A stretch of 64,000 nt of DNA from assembly GCA_033296885.1 (NCBI GenBank), contig MU863967.1:62001-126000 (forward strand). Reading direction: 5' to 3'. The DNA comes from Triangularia verruculosa. Taxonomy: Eukaryota; Ascomycota; Sordariomycetes; Sordariales; Podosporaceae. The notes under the pieces were generated by a model. The model was not told the origin of the DNA. It ran no database searches and saw only the letters and a list, made by a program, of their open reading frames with translations. How positions within the stretch are numbered: position 1 is the first letter of the stretch; every line of letters starts with the position of its first letter. The position numbers were made by a program, and so were the translations under genes. Below, piece after piece: positions 22,001 through 33,900 of this stretch.

Positions 22001-25000
22001 TCTCCAGCCTTTGGGTTGAGCCACCTGGACACCCTAGCACAACACCACAACGTTCGGCGAGGATAGCCGGAGGGAATCATCCTGAATCTAACCACTTCCA
22101 GGCTGGCAGATCGTCACCCCCATGGGCAAAGAAGCATTTCTTCTCGGAATCGAAATGATGCGATGCAACAACCGATCTCTTCGCCTTTGAATTACACCAT
22201 TTCGGGCCTAGGTGTCGATGACGGCGACAATTGCTGCCCCCCCAGGTGTGGACACGGCGCGGGGAGACGGAGGGGTTTTCTTCAGTGGGCGTCGCTCCCT
22301 GTAATTTTGGGCAAGAGGAACAGAAACAGCAGAACAGCGGCCGCAATGTACCGGTACTTTCTGTGGGACTAGCGCCACGTGGTTTTCGCGCGCAACCCTC
22401 AGGCTTGGCCGCCTGAGTGGAGCCAGACCTGAGGAGAAAACGACCTGGACGGGCAGTAACCGCAGGAAAGTGATAACTCGTCGCGCGACAACCCCCGCAG
22501 CCGCACCTGGCCTGCGCACCCGGCTGCCACGTGCAACCAGGGGGGGTCCGCAACAATTGACGACGACAAGGCTACACTACCATCCATCATCACCTCGTCG
22601 TAGCAGCACTATTTACTTTGGCATCCAAGGAATTCAATCCTAGCGCCGTCAACGTGAGACACTTGCTCCTTCGAGACCACACACCAACCAACCACATCTC
22701 ACTAAGTACTCATACTACTCACAAATTAATAAGACTCTCACCACATCTTTTCCATCAGGAACTTCACTCATCCCGTCCATGTCCATCGAGAAAAGCAGGG
22801 GTAAAGGCGGCAGAGCAAAACTGTGCCTCTCGCCAGGCAACCCTCCCATCCCCTCCACGCCTCCCGCCAACCAACAACGACACACCAAACCCCAACCAGT
22901 CATTTCTCCCAGCAGAAAATAAAAACCACATGGCAGATCCCCTGCCAAGCAGCGCGTGGCCAGCCGCCTGCCCATAAGGTTACAAGTCCAATCAATGTAA
23001 CCGATCGTTTTTTTTTTTTTTTTTGGACCAGTCAAGAGAGAGCATTTCCTGTTGGCTCAACAGTCTTTTTGCTTTGCACATGGCACACACGCGCGGACGG
23101 CGACAAAATCTGTTCCAAACCGGTGGAACCATCGACATTGACATAATCGGCTTTCTATAAAACAAAATATAATCAAGGCACACAGCATATGCAGCGCAAA
23201 ACAATTGGTCCGTTCCCTCTCGTTTGGGTGCTTCCCAGTCCGATCATGCGGGCTTCTCTGTTTTGAGAACGCCTGCATTATGCATTCTACTCCACGAAAT
23301 ATGTCTCCCTAGGTAGACAAGAAGTGAAGAATTCAAACCTAATTACCACAACGACAAATTTCTTTAGACTTGTTTGGTTGCTCTGTTGTCATCAGACCAC
23401 CTACCCACCCACCCACCACTTCAGCCCGAGCAACAACTGCCGAGATGTCAAACCCGTTTTTTTTTTTCCCTTCTCTCTTTTCTTTTTTGGAATAAAAAAA
23501 GAATATGGCAAAGAATGGGGATAACCCCGGACTACAAAAAGAAGAGGGCTGAAAAAAAAAGAAGAAGAAAAAGCACCGGGAGCTCCGTGGCAAATTTACT
23601 CCACCCGCCTCGTCCAGTGTTAAAATTATGACCTGAGACTTGACAACTCTAAACGAACCCCATGTTCTTCCTTCTCAACAAACAAACAACCACAACCCAA
23701 GACTCTTCTGGAAAAACTCCTTCTTTCTGGTCCCAGCCAGCCGCACAGACTCCGGTTTTTTGGTCGTCTTTTCTCCACCAAGGGGGAGGGAGGGGGGGGG
23801 GGTGGGGGCAAATTTGGGGGCTGAAAGAAAGAAAATAAAAATGACGAGCTTGCGAGCATTTTCGCGGGTATCTGCAGAGCCGCTGGACAAACATGGATGA
23901 GGGACAAGTTGAAGCCTGTATTAGGGACTACCTGCAACAGCAACATACACGCAGAAAATCCGGCGAAAGATGGGGCGGATGGTTTCCCCGGCCGGGTCGG
24001 CTGGCTGAGGTGACCAGGCTTCAAGAGTACCTTGAACAACAAAAGTCATGAGGGTGAAGAAAAAAAGAGAGAGAGAGATCGTGACAAGCACCGCTAATAC
24101 GAGAGGATAACTCCGGTATCCGAGATGGTGATGGGGGGACTCCCTGGAGATGGTCACGGGGTCACCGGTTCCATCTTGCAAGTACCTACAGGGAACAAGA
24201 AGAGAAGCTAACAAGCAGAGAAGCTCCGTTTTTTTTTTTTTGGATTTTTTTTGGACTCAAATTCAAAAGTTTGGGGCAAAGATCTAGACCTTCACGGCAT
24301 CTGGGGTCATGACTTATTCCGGTTTGGTGCAGTGGCACCACCAACGACACATATCACACTTACACGATCTGGCCAAGCCCCAAGTCCAAATCGTCTTGTG
24401 TGTGTGTTTGTGTCGTGTCTTTTGATGTCTCTGATCTTCTCGGACGACGATGCAGCAGTCTACCTTGCCTTTTTTTCTAAACACGATACGTCCCACGGCA
24501 GCAGGCCGGAGGCACGGCCTAACGTGGTGCGGTCAATGAATAGACGTTGATCACATTGTAACTGCCGGGGCCCCCCCCAAGATGTTTAAAAAGAGACATG
24601 CAGGAATGTGGTCCAGTCACAATTGGTTGAGGTTTAAACGCGGTGGAAAGTACCTTATGATGGTTGTGTTTGATGCAGCAGGTAGCCGATACACAGACAC
24701 ACACACACATACCTCCTTACGCGCCGCCGCCGTCCGTCCATTCCGTCGTCCGTTGCGGGGCCGGAGGGCGGAGGCAGTGTCTTTGTGTAACCGGATCACT
24801 GGATCTTGGTGATATTCCCCCCCTAATACAGCATTTGTCTTGTGCATCCTGTCTCGAGATCTACCCACGTGCGAGATGTACGCTACCGTTTTCTGACCGG
24901 ACTCAAATAGGTCGGTTGTCTACATATCCTCGTGAGGATGTAGGTAGACGTGAGAGGTAAGTTTGCGAGACATATGCCATCCACTACATTAGGTTGATGT

Positions 25001-26491
25001 CTGTCTCATCGGAATGCTGCGATATTTCTTTTCGATCGCGCACATATTAGTGGGGTGACCTGAAGAGAAGAACGAGGAGCCGTCAGTTCAGGCAGGCAAG
25101 TCAGGCCCTGATCATGCAGGATGACATGATAAAATTAGGAGGGCTGTTGTTGTGAACGCTGTTGTGATACTCCACCACCACATCACCACCACCGAACGTG
25201 CGTGCCATTCGGAGAGGGGGCGGGAGAGGGACGCGGCAGAGAGAGGGAGAGAAAAAGAGCCCAAGTGGGATGGAGGGGTAATGGTTATGGTTGACGGGCT
25301 GGGGCCAAGGCCCGATCTCTCCGCGCAATCCAAAAAAGCCCACAAAGCGAAAAAAAAAAAAAAAACCCAATGCTCCGCTTCGACACCGCCTCTCTTTTTT
25401 CGAGAGAGAGAAACTGGACTTGAATATTTTTTTTGGGCGGTTTGGGCGACAGAGCAAGACAAAACCAGCCCACTCCGGAGGGCAGCATGGCGGTGGTGGT
25501 CGGGCGGGGCGGGGCGGAAAGCAGCATGAGAGATGCGGTGAGGACCCGAAGACCGGGACCTTGTTCTTGCAGTCAGGTGTCTCGCTGATGAGTTTAATCG
25601 GGCCTGACACCGCATGTGTGTTGTGAGCCGCCGGCCCCCAAGACAAAAATGATGGACAACCAGGGCCCTGGACCTGAAAACCCCGTCGTTATTTCCATAA
25701 CGGTGATCGTCTCAACTGCCGGTCAACGGTGATGAACCCTACCCAGCGGCGGGCAGCAGGGGTCAGAGACGTTGGAACAGGCATACGTCACCTTCCCGCC
25801 CACATTCCGGTTTGGTGAGTGAGAGTTGCGGAAACTTCCTGGCGGCCTCACAAGGCAGTCAGGCAACAAAGTGTCGTTTTTGTTGGGATGGGAAGGGGAG
25901 GAGGAGCGAGGGGAGTGTGGCTGCCTGCCTTACTTTCCGCCTGTCCACCTTGGATAGGTGGACTGGAGGCTGGGCTGCTTGCTGCACAATCACTGAGCCG
26001 CATCGCTCTCTCCTTCCCCGGGCGGCGTGGGGCATTGCAGCCAATTGAAGACAGCGAGGCTCTGGGTGCCTCCCGCCAGTCGGAGCTTGTTGGTTTCACC
26101 TTCTTGGCTATGAGGGAGAAGTGCCAGTCAGCCAAACCAGATGGAGGTGAGTAACACGGGGAAATGAAAAGAGTGAGTATGCGTTGTGTGCGGAGTTTCT
26201 GCACTTTGTGAGTTGTATGACTGAGCCTCACTCTGCCTGCTTGAATACCACCTCTCTTGTGAAGGTCTCAACCTCGGTTTCGGTGAAGTTGAATTGAGTG
26301 GCGATCTTCGGGTTTCCTTGCTTGTCTAACCAAGCCTATGACTGGCTGGGACTGCCAACTACATCTTCCGTTTCGAATCCTTCCTTTTACACCTTCAAGA
26401 ATCCTGATCGACTCAAAAGCATCTCGCTTCACTCATCCGGCATTTATTTATTATTATCGTGAGATCGCCATCTCACATCACAACAGAAAGA
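19072..26491. other. 7.4-kb gene-poor region
   Basis: No gene could be supported on either strand. ORFs are short, overlap in all frames and lack motifs. The stretch has an 18-T run (23008-23025), further T runs near 23459 and 24230, an A run near 25350, CA repeats (24693-24709), GA-rich blocks (24064-24080, 25231-25260) and an imperfect inverted repeat at 24918-24949. It probably combines the promoter of the RGS gene on the left with the upstream region of the gene at 26492. Long 5' leaders or non-coding transcripts are possible. Confidence 0.45.
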
Positions 26492-27067
26492 ATGCCTGGA
26501 TCCAATTACTCAGACTCATCCTCCTCCCAGCCCCGGCCCCGGCGGCGATATGAGCGGGACTACGACCGCGAATATCGCGACCACCACCCCCGCCGGCGGT
26601 CTTCATACCGCCACCATGACCACCCCCGCCGGCGCTCACCGTCCCCTTCCCTTTCTGCATGCTCATCCTGCCCATCATCAACCTGCTGCTGCTCAAATGC
26701 CTCTCCCCCACCCACGTACGATGAGAGCCAAGCTGTTGTTCTCCATCGGCCATTACCATCAGATCACCACCCACGCCAGCACCACCACCACACCACAGTA
26801 ACTAGGGCGCGGAATTACTACGAAAGTGATGATGATCGGGATAGTGTAGAAGAGTACACCGTTCCTCATCCAGGTGAGAAGGGTCATTGGAGGGGCGGGC
26901 ATCGGGATAGGGGCATGTACGATGACAGGGGGAGAAGGTGGGAGGAGGATGAGCAGCTGCGGGAAGAGGAGGAACGGAGGAAGTCAAAGAAGAAAAAGAG
27001 GGAGAAGGAAAATGTAGTCTTGGCCTTAGTTGCGCTTGTGGCAACCGTGGTCTTGTGCTCTGATTAG
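26492..27067 (+). CDS. Arg/His/Ser-rich protein with PY motif and C-terminal hydrophobic tail
   Basis: Single open frame, 191 aa from MPGSNYSDSSSSQPRPRR. The first 70 residues are rich in Arg, Asp, His and Tyr. Then comes a Cys cluster (SACSSCPSSTCCCSNASPP) directly followed by PPPTYDES, which fits a PPxY-type motif for WW-domain partners and could border a palmitoylated Cys patch (inference). A charged helical stretch (REEEERRKSKKKKREKEN) leads into a hydrophobic C-terminus (VVLALVALVATVVLCSD). That layout suggests a tail-anchored or peripheral membrane protein. I do not recognise a family, and low complexity leaves room for a chance ORF. Confidence 0.5.
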   Translation: MPGSNYSDSSSSQPRPRRRYERDYDREYRDHHPRRRSSYRHHDHPRRRSPSPSLSACSSCPSSTCCCSNASPPPTYDESQAVVLHRPLPSDHHPRQHHHHTTVTRARNYYESDDDRDSVEEYTVPHPGEKGHWRGGHRDRGMYDDRGRRWEEDEQLREEEERRKSKKKKREKENVVLALVALVATVVLCSD

Positions 27068-27794
27068 AATTGTGAGAGTTGATCAGGGGGCATAAAGTAG
27101 GGTGGGCATAGCGACGAAGTTGGGTAAGGTTTCTGAGATTTCTTTCATAATGGGTCATGGCATGATGTGAGAACTGTCTAGGATAGGGATACTGATTTGG
27201 AAGCGATCAGTCTAAACCATGTATTCTCTGCTCCGTTTGATATCTCTCAATTGAAGCGAGCGCATGATAGTTTTGTCAAAATGGGTGTCGGACCTTGAAA
27301 TGCTGAAGATGCTCAGGATGCTCAAGAAGCGAGCGATCAAGACGGATTCCGAAAATGACCCGGCCCAGTCCTGCTCCTTCTCTGTCAGGAACACACGGGC
27401 AGTCAAGAAAGGGCAGAGTAGACCATCCACCTTTGGCAACAACCGCTTCAAGTCTCTTTGTGGTATGATCAGCTCCCCAAGATCGATCAGACTGAATTTA
27501 CCTACATACGCCCGCAGGCGGAGCATGACACCCGGGCACGCGGTCAGAAGCGGAACTGTGTCCTCTCAGTCCCAACAGTTCCTTCCAACAAGCTGGTTTC
27601 AAGACAGCTGGAAATGGCCTTCCGTTCATGCTCATGATTGAACCTTTGTGGGCGTCAGGGACTAATACATAAGGTACTCGAGCTATCCGCTGGCTATTTC
27701 CCTCTCCCCCTCTTCTTTAGACAACAAAAAGACTACAGCCGTCCTCACCAAGAACTCGATTCTAACCAAGGCAACACTCTAAACACACCACAAA
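27068..27794. other. intergenic upstream of paralog C
   Basis: 3' flank of the 26492 gene and promoter of paralog C. No clear TATA box is seen upstream of paralog C, unlike paralogs A, B and D. The ORFs on both strands near 27212-27641 are not supported. Confidence 0.45.
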
Positions 27795-28466
27795 ATGAAG
27801 ATCTCCGCCACTACCATCGCTGCCAGCGCTCTGGCTCTCGTTGGTCTTTGCGCCCAAGCCTTTGAGCTCCCCGAAAACGTGCCCGACGCCACCTTCAGCA
27901 TGCCCATCAACCCTGCCGACAAAAACAGTGCCACCGTTAACATCACCGGCACCATCCAGCACGCCGTGGCGCAGATGGAGGCCGACCATCCCGGCTGGAC
28001 CGACATCTTCATGGCCCAGGCCCCGAGCGCTCATGCCCAGAGCACTTATGCCGAGTTGGCCACTGACCCAACGTACGACTGCTCCATCGTAGGAGATGGC
28101 CTTGCCAAGACCTATTACATCACTCAGGGCATCAGTTACCTTAACGCACTTCCTGGCGACGCCCAGAACGATCCGGGCAAGTGCGGTCGTGTCAGCTGCT
28201 CGTACAATGCCGCCATCTCCTGGTGCAATACCGTATGTATCCACGTCCTCTACAACTCCGTCAAATGTAACTTCCTGACGACTGACACTTGGCAATATCG
28301 TTAATTACAGTCCAAGAATTTCAAGACTGTTCCATGGTGGGCTCTCGCTCTCGCTACAAGCGACATGATCCCCCAGTGCGATGGCAAGGAGAAGGCGGGT
28401 TGGATGAAGGGGCGTGCTGACTACGCTAATGGCTGGGAGGTCGTTGTTCATGGTGATCCGTGCTGA
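27795..28466 (+). CDS. small secreted six-cysteine protein, paralog C
   Basis: Two exons (27795-28232, 28311-28466; one 78-nt intron, GTATGT donor, AATTACAG acceptor) give 197 aa. Signal peptide MKISATTIAASALALVGLCAQA. The body has TGTIQHAVAQMEADHPGW, QGISYLNALPGD, KCGRVSCSYNAAISWCN, and ends VVVHGDPC. It has six mature cysteines plus a C-terminal Cys like the others, but lacks the intron after the signal peptide and the third intron, and the exon after CGRVSC differs most (WWALALATSDMIPQCDGKEKAGW). This makes it the most divergent of the four. Function unknown. Confidence 0.85.
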
Positions 28467-29506
28467 TCGTTTGCGGGTCTATGCGGTACCTGCTGCTAGG
28501 AGGATACCAATGCGGCATTTTAACGATTGGGGGTGAAAAGGATATTTTCTATTTGGCCTGGGCTGAGCCCAGCTGTATCTCTCGCCTGGAGGGGCGCTTG
28601 CTTAGATAGGCGTCGACACAAAACTGGGATGGGTCTTCTTCATGGGAACTCGTATTACCATTGCCTTTGAAAAGACACCAAGCTTATTGTTCCGTGAATA
28701 ATCCACCAAGACAACCAATGTTTGATCAAACAGGCAAACTCATCAGCGCCAATTCCGTGCTTCGACGAGGTCAAATTCCCGACCACTGGAACCTCTCGTG
28801 ATGAACAAGATCTGTCGGTATCGGAATATATTCTGTGGAAACTATCTAAAGAAAACTGTGAACGAGACAGTCTAATTAATATGCTATTCGTTGATCCAGA
28901 CCTTTTGTGCTTGAATGATGCGGTCAGGGGTAAAAAAGGGGGCGAATGCCAAGACTTTGGTGATGGAGTCAAGTGTGGGGTCTGAAAAAGTGGAAAAAAA
29001 CATACAACACTGAGGATTCCCCAATGGTCACCCACTTGAGTACTAGTTCAGCTCTCAGCTGCTTATCTAGGGGAGAGCGGACGGGATCCCGAGTTTTCAG
29101 CTGGATATGGTCGTATGTGATTGCTATCGGTGGGAAGGAGGTTGATATACTTTCGACCGACGCTAGCAAAGGAAAGGGCGAGGTCGGGTCCGGTGGACAT
29201 TCAAGTGAGTTTTGGACAGGTGGGAATGGAAAGAAACTTGTATCTTCAACACAAATTCTTGGGGTCTGTACAAACTTAACAGCGGAGGTTTACTGTGTCT
29301 AAACCTGGGCGTATTAGCATTGGGATCATCGTGAACCAGCATTTCAGTCCTGTCGCATATATCATCATAAATATCCAAGGGATAGAGCTCAACACTCGGT
29401 ATATTCGGTCACAGACCAGCGCGCGAGATCAACTCCTACTACGGCTTCCCAAATAAATCTCCCACCAACCACGCCCCAGAAAACCGCGAATAATAAGGCT
29501 GTAAAA
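28467..29506. other. convergent intergenic between paralogs C and D
   Basis: 3' flanks of two convergent genes. Overlapping ORFs at 28655-29302 on both strands show no motif. No other feature is seen. Confidence 0.45.
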
Positions 29507-30292
29507 TCAGCAGTCATCCCCCCGAATAAGAACATTCCAGTTCTCCTTCATACTCCCACGCCCCTTGACGTCGTGACCCCGGTTATACTTGCACTTGTTC
29601 TTCGTAGCTGACGCGGCATCCGCAATGTCATTCCACTGTAGCTCTTTATCGTCGTCATTCTAAATCCACTGCATTAGATAGCTAGAAACGTATTTCAAAT
29701 GGCCAGCCCGGCCAAGGGTCACAATAAACCACCAAAAACACTCACATCATTGCACCAGTAGATTGCCGAGTTCCACGAACAGCTGACACGCCCGCAGTTA
29801 TTCGGGCCTGGACCGTTCTTGGCCGTGCCAGGGACACCGCGCAGGTAATTGATACCCCATACGATAGTGAGGGTGGTTGCTTTCTTGTAGTCCACGTTGC
29901 AGTCGTATTTCGCGGGGTCCTCAAGACCAGCGGTTGAGACCAAGCTCGCACCATCACCATCGTCGGCTGGGATAGGGGGCAGCTGGGCCTGGAAGGTGGC
30001 GTTCCAGCCGGGGTAGCTGGCTTCCATCTGGGCGATGGCCTCCTCGATGGTGCCGGTCACGGTGACGGTGGCGCCGGTGGGGTCGTCGAGCTTGACGGGG
30101 AGGTTCCAGGAGATGGGGACCATGGCGTAGCCCGAGACGGAGTTGGGCTCGGCGTCGAGAGAGGCGGGAGCGCTGTGGACGACCTGTAGCACATGTTAAC
30201 CGGGTGCGCTAGATGTTATGATTCATCTGTGATAGAGAACTCACGCTGGCAAGGGCCAGTACGCCGGCGAGGATGGAGGGAATGGACAGCAT
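29507..30292 (-). CDS. small secreted six-cysteine protein, paralog D
   Basis: Three exons (30292-30245, 30183-29746, 29659-29507; introns 61 and 86 nt) give 212 aa. Signal peptide MLSIPSILAGVLALAS is exactly exon 1, as in paralogs A and B. The body has TGTIEEAIAQMEASYPGWNATF, an insert (PPIPADDGDGASLVSTAG), WGINYLRGVPGTAKNGPG, NCGRVSCSWNSAIYWCND, WNDIADAA, and ends IRGDDC. It has six mature cysteines with a terminal Cys. It lacks the intron that splits the last exon of A and B. Convergent with paralog C about 1 kb away. Function unknown; extracellular by signal peptide. Confidence 0.85.
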
Positions 30293-30915
30293 TGTGTCAG
30301 AGTTGTGGGTTTGTGTAGTTGTTGGTTGTTGTCGAGTTTGGTGGTGAAAAAGGAGGACGGCCAAGGAGGATAGAAAGGCAAGTATATATACGGTTGAGAA
30401 CAGCTTCACGAGTCGGCGGGACTACCCAGGTCGGCCGCAAGTCTTTGTCACTGTCTTACCGGTGGCTCTCCTACTCTTCAGATGATGCTCTAGGCGGAGT
30501 TCTCATGACGCGCAACCCATCCCTCCGGAGCAATCACAGAAGGGATATGCCGCTTCCTCAACCCCCTGCGGAGCCACAACTTTCGATAGTATCTCTTTGA
30601 CTGTTGGATTGACGCTCTTGAACTGGGTCTTCTGACCTCTCAACTGAACCGCCCTTTGACAGTAAACCCAATATCGCCTCACCAGTGAGCTCATGGCTCC
30701 CGGATTATGTGGTAGGAGCACCCTTAAGAGCGTTTGCCTATCCATTTCATCATGATCGGTCTGCTGCTGAGGTTGCGTCACTGGGTAAGTCTACTATTGC
30801 TTTGCTACGCTGCTTTTTGTCTAATGTCTGCTCGCTCCCATCAGATCCCGCTTATCTCACCCCCTCCAAAACCACAGATCAGATTTCATCGCTATCGCCA
30901 ACCCTTTTTTGTCCC
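30293..30915. other. intergenic between paralog D promoter and dcl-1 3' end
   Basis: Holds the promoter of paralog D. ORFs here lie antisense to the dcl-1 end and are not supported. Confidence 0.45.
30383..30390 (-). promoter_or_regulatory. TATA box of paralog D
   Basis: TATATATA about 90 nt upstream of the ATG, similar in position to the TATA-like runs of paralogs A and B. Confidence 0.45.
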
Positions 30916-33900
30916 TTAAATAGCGCTTCCATGCACCTCAATCTCCACCTCTTCCCCCTTCTTACCCTCCTTTTCCTTGCCCTCCAATTTCTCCTCCGCC
31001 TTGATGGCACAATCACACCCGACTCTCCTCTGAAACTCTGCCTGCTCCATGCCCTCCAACTCCCTCAGCGCCTTCTTCGCAGCCCCAATCTTGGCGTACC
31101 TCGCGCTCTGAGATACCGAATGTGCCAACGTCTGCCCGTGCACTCGCACCGCGCAAACCACTTGCTTCTCCCCCATCAACCCACCCTCCTCATCGTCCTC
31201 CACCGTGATCTCTCGCGTCAGTAGCCTCCACTCCTGACAATGAAAGCGATGCTGCATCTCATGACCCAAGAATGTGACCGGATGCTTGTTGGCGAATGTA
31301 TCATAGAGCCTCATGTCCTCGAACCAGAACTTGATGTGCTGGTCAAAAAAGTCCTGGACCGTCTGGTAGTTGTAGGAGGAGTCCACAAATACAGCACCAA
31401 CGTAAGCTTCAATTGTATCCGGGAGGCACTTGGGAGGGCGGGAGCAATCGACCCAGAAGTTCCTTGCAAAGTCTTCTTCGGTCTTGCCTTCCACCACGGC
31501 AGCAGCTTTGGCTGCGGCGAGGGCTTCTTCTATCTCGGTGACATAGGCCGCAATTTCGGACTGAACTGCTGGCGAATTGTGTTGCAGAGATCGGTGGAAG
31601 CCGATGTGGACAGCGAGGCAGCCCAAGAACTGGTTCGACACCATCGCCATCTTGTGCTCGGTCAGCCATTGGGGGTCAGCCCCCGGGAACCGATGAAACA
31701 AATGGTCAATACACGCCATATCAAGCAAAGCGTCGCCGAGAAATTCCAGACGTTGGTAACTGGGAAGTTTCTCCCATGAGGTCGGGTACGTCGGATGTTG
31801 GAAGGCACTCCTCAACAAACGGGGGTACTGGAACCTGTATCCCATACGCTTGTGGAACTTCTCGACCATGTCCTCCTGCACGCTGTTGGTGGGCATGATC
31901 TGCCACGCAGGTTTCTTGTACGCAGCGTAGTAGTCAGACCAAGTCTTCATCCTGTGGTTCTTGTCGTTGACCATTTTCGTTACGGCTTGGATGGCCATGT
32001 CGAAATTGCCTGCTTCTTGAGCAGTGAGGTAGGCTGCGCCAATGATGGCCTCGCAGACATCAGCAATCGATTTGTCGGCTAGGACATGCTTCTTTCTGAT
32101 GTCTTTCCGCTTGCCACGCTTGAGGGTCAAGCCCTCCGGGTACCATGTGCGGCGATTGAAGGCCATCGAACGGATGTACTCTTCAAGTTTGACCTCCAGG
32201 GCATTGTTGAACAAATTCCGGTTGCAGATCAAGACCATGCGCTCAACATGGTACTCAAACTCATCCTTGTCGGGGATCAAAGTGTAGATGGCAATAGTGG
32301 TAGCCATCTTGAGGAAAGCATCACCCAAGAACTCTAATCTCTCGTAGTTGTTGCCCATGCCACGCTGAAAGTTGATCTGCTCGGCGTCATGCTCATCGGT
32401 ATTGTCACTATCTTTGGTGAATGCTTCCAGTGCCAAATCCGGGCGGATGCTCAAACCCAGCATGTTACATGCGTCCAAAGCAACAAGATTCGAATCGAGA
32501 CGGTGAATAATGGCGGGAAAGTTGTAGGCCATGGCCACAAGCTCCACCGGAAGCTGGTAACTATTAGGATCGCGATCCTCAACTTCAGGGATGCCAAACT
32601 TACTGGTGATATCTTCAATGGCTCCAGAATCAAGAAGCATGGCTTTGACTCCAAGTCTTCATCCCTAACACTGTCATCCAGCAAGTTGCGCTGCACAGAC
32701 AACAATTCAGCATCCACCACTGCCTGATCCCCCCTGATGTTGAACTTGGCTCTAGACTTGGACCACAGACTGTTGCTGTAGTTCAGAATGTCGTGGGTGC
32801 CACATGTTGTCCTCCATGCTCTGTGGCTAGGGGCAACAATGCCTTCAGGGACGGGGTCCGTAGGCTTCATGTCATGACGGCGCCCGCGAATGTAGAACTT
32901 GCGTGCACCGTCCCAGGGATCCCAGACATATTTGTTCTCAAAGAACTCGTCTGGTTCGTCAAATTTGTAAGGGATGATATCATTTTCCTGAACGTACTTG
33001 ACAGTATCCCAGTCGATAAGTTCGTTTGATGACACAGCAGAAAAGTCGAATATGTGCTCTCTGCAAGTTGGGGCCAGGAAGTAGGGGAGGTCTGAGAACT
33101 TTGCTTCGTATTCCTTGCTGAACACATCCCTGAAAATCGACAAGGTGAAAGCGGTTAAGCTATTTAGCCTCGCCTCGCCGACCTGTATGGGTTCGCTAGC
33201 TAAGACACAGTTGACGACTGATGAACGGGACTTCCCGAAATAGATGGGAAACGAAGCAACCTGAGGAAGACGTCGTCGGGTGAGCAACAGGAGTGGTAAT
33301 GATGGCCTGCCAAGTGCTTCTGGATTTGCCAAAGTCAAGGCCATGACAAAGAGCTCAGTGGGTTCACCAAGAGCTGACCAAACCTCGGGCTTCAGGCGCA
33401 TGCCATACTCTTCCTTCTTTTTGGAACTGATTGCAAGACGGGCGTTTCGCATGGCGGGGAGCTGCTTGGTAAAGATCGGCCGAAGGTGAAGGTCCAGATA
33501 GTTGCCCTGAAGAAGTTGGAGACACATCTCAAATGCCGCTGAGCACTTGGCTACTGCCTTGCTCCCATGCACCTTTCCGATTGCAGATCTAACTGGAGAT
33601 GCAGCTGGCAGGATAACCTCACACTGGAATCCGCCTTCTATGGTATTGACAGTGTATTCCGGGGTAAGATTGGTTTCCGGAGGATGCGGAAGCGATGAGA
33701 CAAAGTTGGCAAGGCAGATCAGACTCTGCTTGTAGTTCAGCTTTGCTCCCGTCTCAGGAACGGTGTACTGTGGTTGATCCTTCTCCTTTCTCAAGAAGTA
33801 GTCCATCTTGAAGTTGTTTCCCGTCAACTTTCGCGTGTCCGGCATCGCCTCACAGAATTTTCTGAGTGCTTCTTCGCTCTGTTTAAGCTGGTGAATCTTC

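Noticed and set aside
22077..22556. 159-codon minus ORF, Cys/Arg/Pro-rich
   Set aside because: GC-rich low-complexity reading frame with overlapping ORFs in other frames and no motif.
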